From: Watersipora subatra
Lineage: Eukaryota > Bryozoa > Gymnolaemata > Cheilostomatida > Watersiporidae
NCBI RefSeq assembly: GCF_963576615.1
Contig: NC_088709.1
Span: 20,477,243-20,541,242, forward strand
Direction of reading: 5' to 3'
DNA length: 64,000 nucleotides
The position numbers and the translations under genes were made by a program. Below are positions 47,003 to 59,400 of this stretch, piece by piece. Position 1 is the stretch's first letter; the number at the start of each line of letters is the position of its first letter. The notes below the pieces were generated by a model, which had not been told where the DNA came from, did no database searches, and saw only the letters and a list, made by a program, of their open reading frames with translations.

Positions 47003-47608
47003 TTGAGGAAGGGACTAGAAAAGGTGTCCTATACATGGTCTGTTCCTTTTCTCACCTGGCTGGATTACCACGTTCAGATGGTTCACCTTATTTGCGGTGG
47101 AAAACAACAGATTACACTAGCAACATGGAATGTACGCACGCTCATGGACAATCAGCGCAGTGATCGACCTGACCGTCGCACAGCTTTTGTGGCACGTGAG
47201 CTCAGAAGACATGATATCGATATTGCTGCAATACAAGAGACAAGACTTGCTGATGAGGGCCAGATGACAGAAGTGGGAGGTGGTTATACATTCTATTGGA
47301 AAGGGAGAGATGCTAAAGATCATAGGCTGTATGGGGTAGGTTTCGCTGTTAAAAATGAACTTGTTAAGCACATGGACCATCTTCCTGTCGGCATTTCAGA
47401 TCGACTGATGACCTTACAACTAAACATCAGTAAGAACAGGAAAGCAACACTGATCAGTGCCTATGCTCCGACCCTGATGGCCGAGCAAGAGGATAAAGAG
47501 CTATTCTATTCAGCTCTTGATGACACTGTATCGCATATTCCTAGAGCCGACGAGGTTGTGCTTCTTGGAGACTTTAATGCAAGAGTTGGTACGGACAGCA
47601 CGACATGA
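47003..47608 (+). pseudogene. LINE APE endonuclease domain
   Basis: It carries the conserved AP-endonuclease blocks in order: ATWNVRTL (Asn), AIQETRL (metal-binding Glu), an 'YGVGFAVK' strand, SAYAPT, and LLGDFNARVG (Asp and Asn). The final SDH-type block is not in frame. After a TGA at 47,606 the text continues in another frame to about 47,760. The enzyme would nick target DNA for target-primed reverse transcription. Confidence 0.9.
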
Positions 47609-48102
47609 AGGACGTCATCGACAAAGAGGGAATTGACAGTATGAATGACAATGGTCTCATGCTTTTCACCAAATGTGCAGAACTTAACCTTGTGATTACA
47701 AACACCCTGCTGGACGGAGCACAGATTGGTGAAAACTCTGCTGAGTTTCACTCTACAGCCTAAACAGAGAAGAGCTAAACAAACAGCAAAGCCAAAGTAC
47801 AACGTGAATCTATTCAATAAACTGGATGTGAAAAAAGACTTTCAAACAAAAATCAATGAGAGACTATCAGCTGAAACCTATGACCAAATGTCAACTCGAC
47901 TTGGACAAATCTAAAGAGTGGTATCACTGAGATATGCGAGGAGGTATTAGGCAAAGCGAAAAGGCACCACCAAGACTGGTTTGATGAGAATGACCTAGAA
48001 ATAGAACAACTTATAAATAAAAAACAATCTAAATTTGCAGCCTGGCAAAATGACCTTAGAAACAAGGAGAAACAGAAGGCATACCACAGCATACGAACAG
48101 AT

Positions 48103-49098
48103 GTGCAGCGACGAGTTCGAAGGATGCAGAATGAATGGTGGACACAAAAGGCAGAGGAGCTTCAGAGCTTGGCGGATGAGAATAAGACAAGGGATTTCTT
48201 TGCAGAGACACGAAAACTGTACGGTCCTCAGTCACATGGCTCTGTACCTGTTCGAGACAAGAATGGTGTGCTCCATAAAGACAAAGATGCCATCAGAGAT
48301 TGCTGGAAAGAACACTTTTCAAATCTTTTGAACCAAACATCCACTGTAGCTGATCCAGTCCTGCAGAAAGTCCCACAGCTGCCAACCCATCTGCAGCTAG
48401 GCGAAGAGCCAACACTAGTCGAGACGAAATCCGCCATTCGAGCAATGAAGAGTGGGAAGGCTGCTGGTGCTGATGGAATTCCTGCAGAAGTTGTCAAGCA
48501 TGGTGGAACTAAACTTACCAAGAAACTGCACTGCCTTTTTACACTTGTGTGAACAACTGAGAAAATACCTGATGAATTACGTGATGCACTGATTGTTACC
48601 ATCTTCAAAAAAGGAGATAGGACGATGTGTGGGAACTACAGGGAGATATCCCTCTTGTCAATAACGGGGAAGATTCTAGCTAGAATTCTGTCCTATAGAC
48701 TCTCCAGTGTTGCGGAAAAAATTCTTCCAGAGACGCAGTGTGGTTTTAGGCCTGGCAAGGATACAGTAGATATGATATTTGCTGCTAGACAGATCCAGGA
48801 AAAATGCCGAGAACAGAACAAGGACCTTTACATGGCCTTCATAGACCTTACCAAGGCTTTCGACACTGTTGACAGACAATCTCTATACAAAGTACTTGAG
48901 AAAATCGGCTGCCCTTCCAAATTTGTGGCTATTGTGCAGCTTCTGCATGATGAGATGAACGCATCAGTTTTGGTGGATGGCCAACAAACGGATCCTTTTG
49001 GAGTAAAAACTGGGGTGAAACAAGGCTGCGTGATTGCGCCAATGCTGTTTTCTATCTACTTGTGTGCTGTACTGCACCTTGTGAAAAAAAAACTCTAG
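48103..49098 (+). pseudogene. LINE reverse transcriptase, first part
   Basis: One frame with one in-frame TGA near 48,550. It has a linker rich in charged residues, then 'AIRAMKSGKAAGADGIPAEV' at the start of RT, 'NYREISLLSITGKILARIL', 'ETQCGFRPGKDTVDMIF', 'MAFIDLTKAFDTVDR' (first catalytic Asp) and 'GVKQGCVIAPMLFSIYL'. These are RT blocks 1-4 of non-LTR elements. It ends at a TAG that interrupts the frame shortly before the YADD block. Confidence 0.9.
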
Positions 49099-49110
49099 GA
49101 ATGTATCACA

Positions 49111-49680
49111 ATGAACTATCGAATAGGCGATCTGTTCAACCTGCAGAGACTTCGGGCTAAAACTCTAACTTCGAAACAAAGTGTTCTTGAGCTCCAATAT
49201 GCTGATGACAATGCTCTCATGGCTCATACAGAAGAACATCTTCAAGAAGTCATGACAGCTTTTGAAAATGCTTACAGGGCACTTGGACTCAAGCTGAATG
49301 CAAAGAAAACTCAAGTATTGTACCAGCCGAAACCTGGAAAAAACATAGTCACTCCACGCATTGTTGCCGGAGGCGAACCACTTTGCCCTGTAAATGACTT
49401 TGTATACCTAGGTAGTAATCTCTCCTCCAAGGCCAACCTAGAGAAGGAAATAGAGAGAAGACTGCAAGGAGATAGCATAGCATACAGCAAACTGAGACAA
49501 AGAGTGTTTGAAAATCCAGTCTTGCAAGTCGACACCAAGCTAAAAGTGCACAAGGCAGTAATTGTCCCCACACTACTGTATGCCTCAGAAACGTGGGCTA
49601 CTTACAGCACTGACGTCAAGGTTCTGGAGAACTATCACATGAGAAAAAATGAGAGAACTACTGATGATCAAATGGTCTGA
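49111..49680 (+). pseudogene. LINE reverse transcriptase, catalytic YADD and thumb
   Basis: It continues the previous frame. 'LELQYADDNALMAHTEEHL' holds the catalytic Asp pair, followed by 'ALGLKLNAKKTQVLYQP', 'FVYLGSNLSSKANLEKEIER' and 'VIVPTLLYASETW'. A frame shift near 49,650 moves the remainder ('NRLRWAGHLVRMPD') to another frame until about 49,830. Confidence 0.9.
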
Positions 49681-49887
49681 CAAACGCACTAACACTAGTG
49701 TGTATCAACAAGCTAAGATGTCCAGCCTCGAAAGTATGATCGTTAAGAACAGACTTCGTTGGGCTGGACACTTGGTTAGAATGCCAGACTGCAGACTACC
49801 AAACAGATTCTGTATGCCGAACTAGAAAATGGGAAGAGGTCACAGGGGGGACAAAGAAAGCGCTATAAAGACTGTCTCAAAGATAGC

Positions 49888-50154
49888 TTGAAGCGTTGTC
49901 ACATCAGATGTGAAACCTGGGAATGGAATGCCACGAGAAGAACTGGATGGAGAACTCTAACTCATAAAAGGGTGAAGATACTTGAAAATGAAAAAATGCG
50001 TCACAGAGAAGAGCTCAGGGCAGCACGAAAAGTACGGCTTAGCTCATCTGATACTTTGATGAATGATTACTACCAATGTCCACATTGCAATCGTCAATGC
50101 AGAGCAATGATCGGACTACGGAGCCATCTTAAAACACACCAAACACATCAATAA
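49888..50154 (+). pseudogene. LINE C-terminal domain with C2H2-like finger
   Basis: The basic segment 'WRTLTHKRVKILENEKMRHR' is followed by a CPHCNRQCRAMIGLRSHLKTH finger and a TAA-terminated tail. A single C-terminal CX2C...H finger is known in several APE LINE families and probably binds template RNA. The translation returns to the RT frame here. Confidence 0.8.
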
Positions 50155-50202
50155 AGCAAGCAGACATCTTACTCTAAAGAGAGGGATTGCATAGAGAGAG
50201 AG

Positions 50203-50220
50203 AGTTAGTAGTTGCTGAAG
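50203..50220. repeat. LINE target-site duplication, right
   Basis: AGTTAGTAGTTGCTGAAG follows the LINE's GAGAGAGAG tail and matches 46,423-46,440 with one mismatch. Confidence 0.8.
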
Positions 50221-50359
50221 GCCGACTTGGCCATGCAGGGAGTGTCTGGGAGGAGAGCAGAAACACTTTCCCAAAGAAAGGGGTTCGGGGGCGCCCCCCT
50301 GAGAAAGTTTTGAGAATTAATAGCCAAATTAGAGCATTTTAAAGTGTATCTTGTATTAT

Positions 50360-51243
50360 TTAACGGTTGACTTGCGACAAAATTCACGTTCCAGTTGAAT
50401 GGTATCAAAAGATTCACCATGTCTTACTCACTTGTGTTGTAGGTTCCAAATATGTGAAAAAGTGATTAAAAGCTCTTAAAAGCTCAAAAATGAAAATTCG
50501 CCGAAGATTGGAATCTCTTTATTTCTCTGACGTAGTCACGAAAATTGGTTATTGTATTGTCACATGATCTTCTCAAGTGAATTGAAAGGGCAATAAAATT
50601 CTCAATATAAAACTTATGGTAGCGCTAGTTTATGACAAACACTTTGGGTTTTACCGAAGACCCTGTATCAAATATAGATGCTGGCTACTTTACACTTTTG
50701 TTTTGGTTTAGTCTAATTGGCAAGTCGTAATCTGATCATGTGACCCAATACTTCGCAAATAATTTCTGCAGCACATTTTGATTATCACAAGTGACCAACA
50801 GGCTCGTCATGATTATCAGACTATTATATGTACTCCTTCAAGCTTAGGCTTAAAAATTAAACCATTTTTTACGTTAAGTTATAAGATATCAGTGCTAAAA
50901 GTGATAGCATTACAATGACGACAAAACAAAGTCATAGTAACAATAGACATGGTTTTATTAATAGTGTGAAGTATAGTCTTGAAAATAATTTGACGAATAA
51001 GGTTGCATGAAAGTGTAAACAGAAACCATCTACCGCAAATACGTCACATTTGAGCCATTTTGGAAAAAGAACCCAAACTACGGCGGTCTCGTGTGGCTGC
51101 GATTAACTGTTCGTTTTGAGCTTTTATAAGCTTTTAATCACATTTCCACATATTTTGCACCTACAACACAACAGAGTAAGACATGGTGAATCTTTTCATA
51201 TCAAATAACTGTAATGTGAATTTGGTTGCAAGTCAACCTTTAA
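50360..51243 (+). mobile_element. TTAA-flanked MITE, copy D (inside hAT copy 2)
   Basis: 884 bp with TTAA on both sides. The left end reads CGGTTGACTTGC instead of AGGTTGACTTGC. It is at the same position in the hAT element as copy C. Confidence 0.85.
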
Positions 51244-51751
51244 GGTGGATATCAGGGTCCTCCCAAGTTGAGTCATTTCAAGTCTTGCAAAGAGAGCTAG
51301 CTACAGAATTACATGGTTTTGAGTTGTAACCATATATATATGTATATTTACATCTATATTTCTAAATATACATACATGTACGTGTGTACATAGAAGATTA
51401 ACTGCTATAGCTTGACACTTGTCTTTTAAAATTTAAATTTAAGAGCACCTGTTTCCGTTACATAAATAAGTTTAAATAATAATTATATTACATACACCAG
51501 ATAAAGACAAAAAATAAATTACTTGGCCTGCTTTAAACTTACTATGTTTAAATTATGGTCACCTAGGAATACAATTAGCAACAAACTTAGCCTGCAAAAA
51601 CAAACATACATGTACATTTGTACATAGAAGATTAATTGTTGTAGCTTGACACCTGTCTTTTAAAAAGCTACTCTTCTGTCAATGTGTCCATAGTAGAAAT
51701 ATTTTACAACTGATTCTGTATCTATTTCATCATCTTTACATAAGTGTAACA

Positions 51752-51946
51752 TTAGATGATTATTTTGACAGCCTGCCCCATGGTGTTCCTCATCATTCTT
51801 TGGATTCGCTTTAATGCAGAAAAGTATATCTCGCCTACTGCATTGGTGGCCGGCAAAACCAATACTAGATTACTGAGCCTCTCCACTTCATCGCCAGTTG
51901 CTAGAGCGCAACGTTGCGCCAGGTAATTAGTTGTTAGAAATTCCAA
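51752..51946 (-). pseudogene. hAT transposase C-terminal fragment, copy 2
   Basis: 'LALATGDEVERLSNLVL'-type text followed by 'LPATNAVGEIYFSALKRIQR' and 'MMRNTMGQAVKIII'. The conserved Arg after Glu is Ile here. It is the counterpart of 23,140-23,319, with about 5-8 amino-acid changes. Only the dimerisation domain is left. Confidence 0.8.
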
Positions 51947-51962
51947 GTGAATGAGCTTAGAC

Positions 51963-52726
51963 TGAAATTATCTTGGACACCAAGATAATGTGTGTCTTCC
52001 ACATAGTCTAGAACTTGATCTCCAAGAGAGTATTTTGGTATTGCTCAACTGTTTGTGAAACCAATAACGTGACACTTAGTTGTATTGAATTTCATTTTTC
52101 ATTTATTTGCCCACTGATGCATTGAATGAATGTCTTTTTAAAACCATTTTTTATCACTTGTGTTGTTGATCACTTTGCTAAGTCAGAGTTTCAGCTGCAA
52201 GTAGACTCACTGATCAGGGTCTATTTGCAGATGACATAGATGTACCATGAGCTAAACATGCCTCTGGACATATTTGTCTCTCTAACATTCACTGTGAACA
52301 TAAAGATCAGATGTAATACCTCGCCATCCAAGGATGAGATTAAGCTGACTGAATCCAACAAACTTTTATGGTTTTAACAGGTCAGAGATGGTGAGAAGTG
52401 CTGCAGAATTGAAACACTCAGAAGTAAACTAAAGTTGAAGTAGGCTTTTCCCTCAACGTCAACGGGCCAAAGTCCATACTGGACCAGCTGTTGAGGCTCC
52501 CGCCAAGAAGGCCATGAACATGCTTCACAGACCATAACGTCTATTTTTGGCTGACCAACCCTGAAAAATTAGTTCAGTTTTTACAAACACAAAAAAAAAC
52601 ATTAGCCTATTCTAGGACAGCTAACCTAGAATAGCTTATGTTAGTACATGGAACCTAGGGTAGCCGATACTAATACTGGTAACCCAGTGCTAGTAGAGCT
52701 AACCTTTGCTAGTATAACTAATCAAT
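51963..52726. other. No confirmed gene
   Basis: It starts where similarity to hAT copy 1 stops. A plus-strand stretch near 52,310-52,445 ('TSPSKDEIKLTESNKLL', then an acceptor-like 'tttaacag') might be exon-like but has no partner. Confidence 0.3.
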
Positions 52727-53841
52727 TTAGTCGAAAAACACCGTCGAAAAAATAATTCTAACCATCTCATATCTACCAGGTAGACAGAACACGGTTCCAT
52801 TGCAGTTCGGGCAAACCTGATGAATGGCAGACTGACGATCATCTGTAAAATTATATGAAAAAGGAAAAACATCATCACCTTTTATTATCTTCAGAATTTG
52901 TGATCTATTTATTCGACATATTCTTGATCATCTCAGATAACGGAATAACACAGCTATGCTCACCAACTCTCATTTTTTGCATTCTCATTCCATTTGCAAA
53001 CAATCTTCCATTCTCTTCTCTGTATAGATCCCAATTCTCTTTCTGGGTCTGGATGTAAGTCTTTTTACAGTGTCTCAATGACTGCAGTGTGGTCAAAATA
53101 GTTTCATCTACAATAGCACATTAGGTAGTACAACTAGTGTGATAGTTAAACATGAATATTAATAAATTATAAGATGTATGAATAGACAAATATTCATTTT
53201 ACAATCTCTCAGACTATGTAAAAGGAACAATCAGACTGCAGCAGGCTCATTATAGCGGCATATTCAAACTTGTTCAGTCAAATGACCTTACGTCTAAAAT
53301 TATTGGCAATACAAACAGCCAGCCATGCACAAATGCCACCAAACCTAGCCAGCTTCATTGGCTATAAACCAAGACTGTACATACCAAGTCTTTTCTAGAG
53401 ACAACATGTAGGTTTCAAGATATTCAATTTGAGCAGTAGACAGCACTTGATTTGATTGACCTTGACCAGTCTCATCATCATGTGAGTGCAATGATTCATT
53501 AGCACAGCCACTTAATGCCCATGGTAGGTGTGCTGGGTATTTATTACCTATGCAGCATGTGTTTGTTATGACATAATCTCCACTGCAATCGCCAATTTCC
53601 ATATCACAAGCTGACGTATCTATAATATGAAAATCAATATTGGTAATTAAAACATACAAACAAGAATAGAAAGCACAAAACAGCACATAGATTTAATAAT
53701 AGTATTTCCTTTGCTTCGGCTCTCACCTGTAAAAGTGGTTGCTGCTTTTCTACTGTTGTCAATTGTATTCTTCAATTTATGGAGACTCTCCTGGGTTTTT
53801 TTGTTCTTACTCTGCCTCTTCTCTTGAAACATACAATGCAT
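52727..53841 (-). CDS. Unrecognised gene, at least four exons
   Basis: Proposed exons (minus): 53,841-53,727 from an ATG; 53,619-53,385; 53,107-52,964; 52,842-52,727 to TAA. All have AG/GT borders. Phases fit between exons 1-2 and 3-4; 2-3 do not fit, so an unseen exon or another splice site is likely there. Exon 1 is basic (QEKRQSKNKKTQE). Exon 2 has several Cys and His (DCSGDYVITNTCC; SLHSHDDETGQGQ). Exon 3 is Gln/Arg/Lys-rich (KTYIQTQKENWDLYREENGR). Exon 4 has HQVCPNCNGTVFCLPG, a possible small zinc site. No family was recognised. Unlike its surroundings it shows no stop or frame damage within the exons. Confidence 0.5.
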
Positions 53842-54203
53842 GTTAAGAACTAAGCAAGAATCATGATACCCATAGCGACACTACACATGGCATATTAATG
53901 AAACTGCATCACTGTCAGACTTTTCGACAGTGTAATAGTTCATTATAAATGCTCGAAAAATATAAAACCAGCCCTGGGCCTTGCTGAACCAATGCGTAGT
54001 GTGTCATTCACCAAAGGTTACCGAATAAAACCCCATCCATTTTTATAAGTCAAGACTGAATAAACCAACTTTAACTACAAGAATATTTATTTATTATTTG
54101 GAATATATTAATTTTAGTAAATAATAACAGAAAATAATGGTTTATAGTCAAATATAACAAATGGTGCAGTACAGACCTTTTCTCATTCTGTTTCTCCTGA
54201 CAG

Positions 54204-54323
54204 GACCAGACTCCACAAGTTCTTTGAGCGTTTCCATGAGCCAAACTCTATTGGACTTAGCAGATTAGTTGTCTCGCGTAGCGCTGTGTTCAAGTTATTA
54301 GTGCTGAAGAATTTTCAAGCAAG
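54204..54323 (+). CDS. Isolated exon of an unrecognised gene
   Basis: A pyrimidine tract and 'ctgacag' precede 120 bp (1 + 39 codons + 2) that end at AAG|gtaata. The translation contains RLHKFFERFHEPNSIG and 'SRSAVFKLLVLKNFQAR'. A possible last exon follows at 54,438 ('tttccatag' then a few codons to TAG, phase compatible). No earlier exon was found. Family unknown. Confidence 0.4.
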
Positions 54324-56260
54324 GTAATAATATTTATCCCTTTGTAAACGATGCTGTTCAAATATAACAGGGCACCTAACAAAAACAATCTACGGCTCAG
54401 CATAGACATAGAGATAAAACACAACTTTCCATAGGCTGCAGAATCATTAGGGACAATTAGACCGTATGCCTCGTAGAACGCCCGTCGACGAGATCAGGCG
54501 ACCATGAAGCATGACCGATTTTGTGGATAAGCTACATGCGTCTATCGACCATTTTGAGCGTATGAACTGTGGTATGGGTTGAAACTAATGTATATATTAT
54601 GGTGAGATACAGTGATTTGTGGTTTTCCTGTTCAGTTAGCATCTTTCATCATTTAGGTTGTCTGTGCTTTGTGGCTAAGATGAATAGGTCATGAAACTCC
54701 TTTCTGTGTGTATTGTTGTCATCATAGGTCATAGTAGTTTCTAGTTTCCTTAGCAAAATAGGTCTTCCTGTTTTCTTCCAGAACTTATCTGACAGATGCT
54801 CCTATCCATATTTAATACTGAGCTGAAAGCCACTAAGGCTATGCAGATAGCAAGATATTCATTATCTTAACATTTATATAATCAAACATTGTAAGAAATA
54901 CAATGTATTTGTTATATACTTTTTGATTACTAGTTACTAATTGATTAATTAGTAAATAGTAAACTATTTGTGTTAACACCAAACTTGTCTGACAAATATC
55001 ATTTGCAAATTTTTAAATGTGAATGTGGAACTTTTCTTTCAATCAAAGGCTCATTTACCATTTTTTCAAGTTCACAGAGATGCAGGTACTACTGTGCTTC
55101 GCAGTAGTATTTATGTATTTTAACATCTCTTATAAGATGCAACCAAACTTTTTACGTTAAGCCACATGTAGAATTTTTGATCATTATTCATGGTACATAA
55201 GTGAGACAAGACACTAAGATACTACCAGCATAGCTCCTTTATCTACTCACTGAAATGATACAAAATTGAGGTCAGCAAAGTGGCTTTTTGGATTTTCTAA
55301 AAGGTGACACAATATACATTAAAGATATACTCATGTATGCCTATAAAAATTTATGAATTTTTAAATGAGAACAACAAGCCTGGTTGAGGTAGGTCTATTG
55401 ATTTTTAGTCTTTCAACGTGAGACCAATGCAAAAATACATAATTTTTATATACAATCATATGTACTGAGTTATTAGTTCTTACTATAGTAGCGCTGTGTC
55501 TAACTGCCCTTGTGTAGCCACGAGTGGTTGTTGGGGAAAAAAGTGTACTACATGAGATTCCACCTCAGACAAATTAGCAGAACAGTCAAGCATGCTATCA
55601 TTTACAGCTCTCACTACTTTGTAGAATAATTAATCATTTATCCGTATCTTTAACCCTGCCTGCTAAAAGCTGATGGACAGACACTGCTCTTATGATAGAA
55701 AATGTATTTCTGTTCTACTTTAATGTATACAAATAGGCCTATAAGGTTTTTATTTTTTATCTGCAGCTCGATAAAAATGAAAATTTTAAATTTATTGTGA
55801 TTTTGAAGCTTTGTGTTTCCCTCAACTCACGTAAACTTACCGTAATCAACAACCCCATTGAATAGAAGTATTCGCAAAAGCAGATAGCGTAATGGAGAAA
55901 TGACTAGGCAAGATACATGCCCAATATTACAATGAACATGACATCTAATACATTAAAGGACGAGCAATAAAGACAATCAACAGAAACTCATATACAATCA
56001 GCTTGGAAACCTCTTGTGGAAGTAGCTCATGAGGGAAAGAACATTAATTGACATGCCAGAAAACCAATAAAAGATGGAGTTAGTCATCATTTCCAATCAT
56101 TACACACCCATGAACTACGTGAAACAAGTTCACTCAATTCTTAACCCTTCACACCATAAAGAACCAAACCTGAGATCCTAAACACTTTCTCACAAGCTAA
56201 CAGAGACATCTACAGTATAAAAGAGAACAGCTCCAATGACTCTCTCGATCATCTTCAGTT
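54324..56260. other. No gene seen
   Basis: AT-rich. Nothing beyond short chance frames. Confidence 0.4.
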
Positions 56261-56460
56261 GATCTACCTATCTCTCTTTCCTGAAGGATCTGATGAGGTT
56301 TCTTCCGCCTGCTGAGGCACGTTCCTCTTCATCTCATACTTTTCTCTTTTCTCTGGAGCCTCTATCTCTTTCCCTACCTATGGAGCTTCCTTTTCCATCG
56401 CTCTCCATCCTTCTCCATCCTCTATTCATCCTTTTCTAACATAACCACTGAGCTTCTATA
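56261..56460. other. Pyrimidine-rich stretch
   Basis: Strong C/T bias on the plus strand ('ctctttcctgaagg', 'ccttctccatcctctatt'). It might be an eroded (TCCTCT) repeat. No coding. Confidence 0.4.
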
Positions 56461-59400
56461 TCGCAGGACTGCCTTCACTGTCAACTGACTATTGAAACTC
56501 ACAGCCACATGGACTGAGCAAGCAAACATGGATGACCTTTCAAGTAACGGTGTAACTTTTATTAGCTCTTTTACCTTTAGTCATTAACATTATTGTATAG
56601 AATTTTGTTAAATTGTTGATTTTAATTCTTGAACTTACAGAAAAAATAATTAAATTGCACTGGTAAATATCAGTACTGCTTACAACAGCTTAACACCTTC
56701 ACTAGTAGCTGAACTAGTAATCACCAAATCAGTTCCCACATGACAGAGCAAAAGTACGCAAACTGAAGATAGTCAAAAGTAGAATGCAATGACAAAGCAA
56801 ATTCAACACTGATGTTGTGTGTGGGTTTGGATTAGCTATGCATATCATAATTTTTCCCTATCCACCCATAACCACCTTTGATTAGGTAAAAATGGTAAGA
56901 AATGTTGAAAAGTTGGTAATACCAACCAATAACACTACACTAGAAATTCCCCTGTCATACACTCCACGACCTGATATTGGAATAAATGATAACGGAAAAA
57001 TAAATGGCAGTGCTGGTTGTTGAAAAAGTAGTTGTCAGCAGGAATTGGCAGAGTTTGGTGTAAATGAAAGTTGTTCGAGATCGCATGAAATAAAATTGAG
57101 GGAGCACGACTTTAAAAAGGTGCAAATAACAATTTCAACAAATATAGAAAAGTTAGATACGTTCAACGTTCTGTTAAAGGTCACGAAATCTAGTCTCCTC
57201 TCTTTTACGTTGTAGGATTTGGTCATTGATAGCTAATCGAGTGAAGCGCTCCTTAGCAAAGTTGTTAATTAATTAGAGCTGTAAGCCTAACCTACTGTAA
57301 TGTATGCTATTTAACAACAATCAGGAAATATGTTTAACATAACTTTAAAAAATTTTAAAACTCAAATCTTAAATCTTTAAAATAAAACAAATGTTTTTGT
57401 CATAAAGGGGCATTGTAGTTCGGCCCTAGCTTGTACATAGGTTGTAAAGAATTTTGGCTAACGTTTTAAATAATTTAATGAAACCTTCGGTGATTGGACA
57501 AAAAAACATAGGCTGACCAACTGTGTACCACAATTTCGTACCTGTAAATTGGTTTACACCTCAAACGGTCTACGTTTCTTTCAGAAACCTTCGGATAAAT
57601 TTGATTACCAGTAAACAATGCCATAGACTGGTGAAACGAGCGCGGTTTTCTCGTAAATTGCGCACTGCTAAATAGTTCTACTATCTGTCGCACGGCTTTA
57701 TTGGCATATCATAAGCCGGTCCTAACTTTTATTAAACCAAGCTTTTCAAGCGTTTTGTGGCGATTTTTGGCCAAATTAATCTGTATATTTATGTATAATC
57801 CGATTGGATGGGTTCGTTTTAAGACACTGTCAACACTTTTCAAAGACTTGGTAGTATGTTTAAATAGGTTTATATGTCTTTTGTATCGTTATTATACTTA
57901 AACGACTTTACAAAACAATAGTTAAATTTGTTGATGAGATTTTGAAACAAGGGTTTGCAACGTTGTTGATGAATAATTTTCGTAAATTGTGTGCACATGC
58001 ATTTATCATAAAAACTCTCAAACTTCACCCCGCTCATTTGGTCGTGGGATTACTGTGCACTGACTAAAACTTAGGTTTGGTCTTTTTTACTTGAAGGATG
58101 AAAAGGGTGAGTTTGAGACTACCTTGGAACAGATGAGACAATTCACCTGCAGTTTATCGTTTGTATAGCATGAAATCTCCATAACATAAACGTCCTTGTA
58201 ATAGATGGTGCAGAATCATTCCAAATAGTTGCAAACAACATACAAGTCAGTTTGAAATACGGAGTGACTAAATAAAAGTTTTATATTAGCAAAGGTTTTG
58301 ACGCCAGAAACTGAGTTAGAGATAATAATGCTGAGTAATTTTCCTCTTAACGGAACAAAGGAATTGCCAAGAAACCAAAACAGTTTGTTTTAGAACTCCA
58401 AGTCAGCACTGATTGGTTTCTTAAATGATAATTATAGCAAACATGCTACAAAATATGTACAAAACAAACAGTTATTATTCTTAAATAAACAGTTATCAAA
58501 AAAATAATAATTATTATTTACCAAAAACAACTTAAAATATATTAAACTTGGCAGGCTTGATATGCTATAATCATTCAAAAATACAAAAGAATAATTTATA
58601 GACAGAGTGAATATCAGCAACATGATAAAGACATAATACTTTTGATGGGAGTTGTCCTTTTCATATACATCTCTGCAAGTGCAAGAAGCTGAGCCATGGT
58701 ATCACTTTTCCAAGTTTAAATGTTCACATTTAAAGGCTCAGACGTTTACAAGCAAAATATGGCTATCAGGCTATTCATTTTAGCCTTTTCATTGTTATGC
58801 AGTACATTTATTGCAAAAAAGAGCAGCCTGTTTTTAGCGTGGCTTCACTTTTATAAAATTACTTTTATTATTTCACAAAAAAGACTTGAACTTTTATGCT
58901 CCTAATTAAAATACTTCAGCTTTTAAAATTTCATACCATGGTACATAAACCTGAGTTTGTCTGCTAGAAAGACTTGGCAAACATGAGATAATCTAATCCC
59001 TCATGCACAAGTGGTGAGAATTAGCTGAATAAAAAATCTCATATAAAGGGAGTTGTCTGCTTTGTTTATCTTCGAGTTATCCTCTCTGCTAAAGATAAAA
59101 AAGAAAAATAAGCTCCGCCTTACTGTCGTAACGATCCAAACAATCACACATGCGATAATGTTGAAACTTGTAACCCGCGCTTTGAAACGCGTAATTGAGT
59201 TTAGAAGAATTTTTCTCGGTAACTTAAAGTAAGCTATTTCGCATAAATTGGAATATTAACTCATCAGTTCTTGTTTGACTATGTCAGAGAGCCTAACTAT
59301 ATTTTATTAGCATAAAGTACACGGAATTGTTTTTGCAATACTTTTTTGCACCCAGTGACGCTTTGTATATATATTACAAGGTAGTAGAACTTTTTCGTCG

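Larger units (their letters stand above)
46441..50202 (+). mobile_element. LINE (APE-endonuclease non-LTR retrotransposon), decayed
   Basis: About 3.76 kb between an ~18 bp duplication. A GC-richer 5' region (46,441-47,002) is followed by an APE-type endonuclease, a reverse transcriptase with YADD, a C-terminal C2H2 finger, and a short 3' end with a GAGAGA tail instead of poly(A). Length and 5' structure suggest a full-length insertion. Frame changes and stops show it is dead. The clade was not assigned. Confidence 0.85.
46381..51962 (-). mobile_element. hAT transposon copy 2 (inverted), split by LINE and MITE
   Basis: Read on the minus strand, 51,962 to 50,203 matches 23,113-24,890. The match continues beyond the LINE to the terminus CATGGCCGTATTGTCC at 46,381. 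The left end of the hAT element (counterpart of 22,856-23,112) is not found, so the copy is truncated or diverges there. Confidence 0.85.

Noticed and set aside
47117..47380. Minus-strand frames within the LINE
   Set aside because: Shadows of the endonuclease and RT coding sequence.
52310..52445. Plus-strand exon-like text (PSKDEIKLTESNKLL)
   Set aside because: An acceptor-like site exists but the frame is short, has stops nearby and no partner exon.
57420..57900. Possible promoter or CpG-richer gene start
   Set aside because: Only a slight change of composition. No exon, TATA/Inr arrangement or adjacent gene could be supported.
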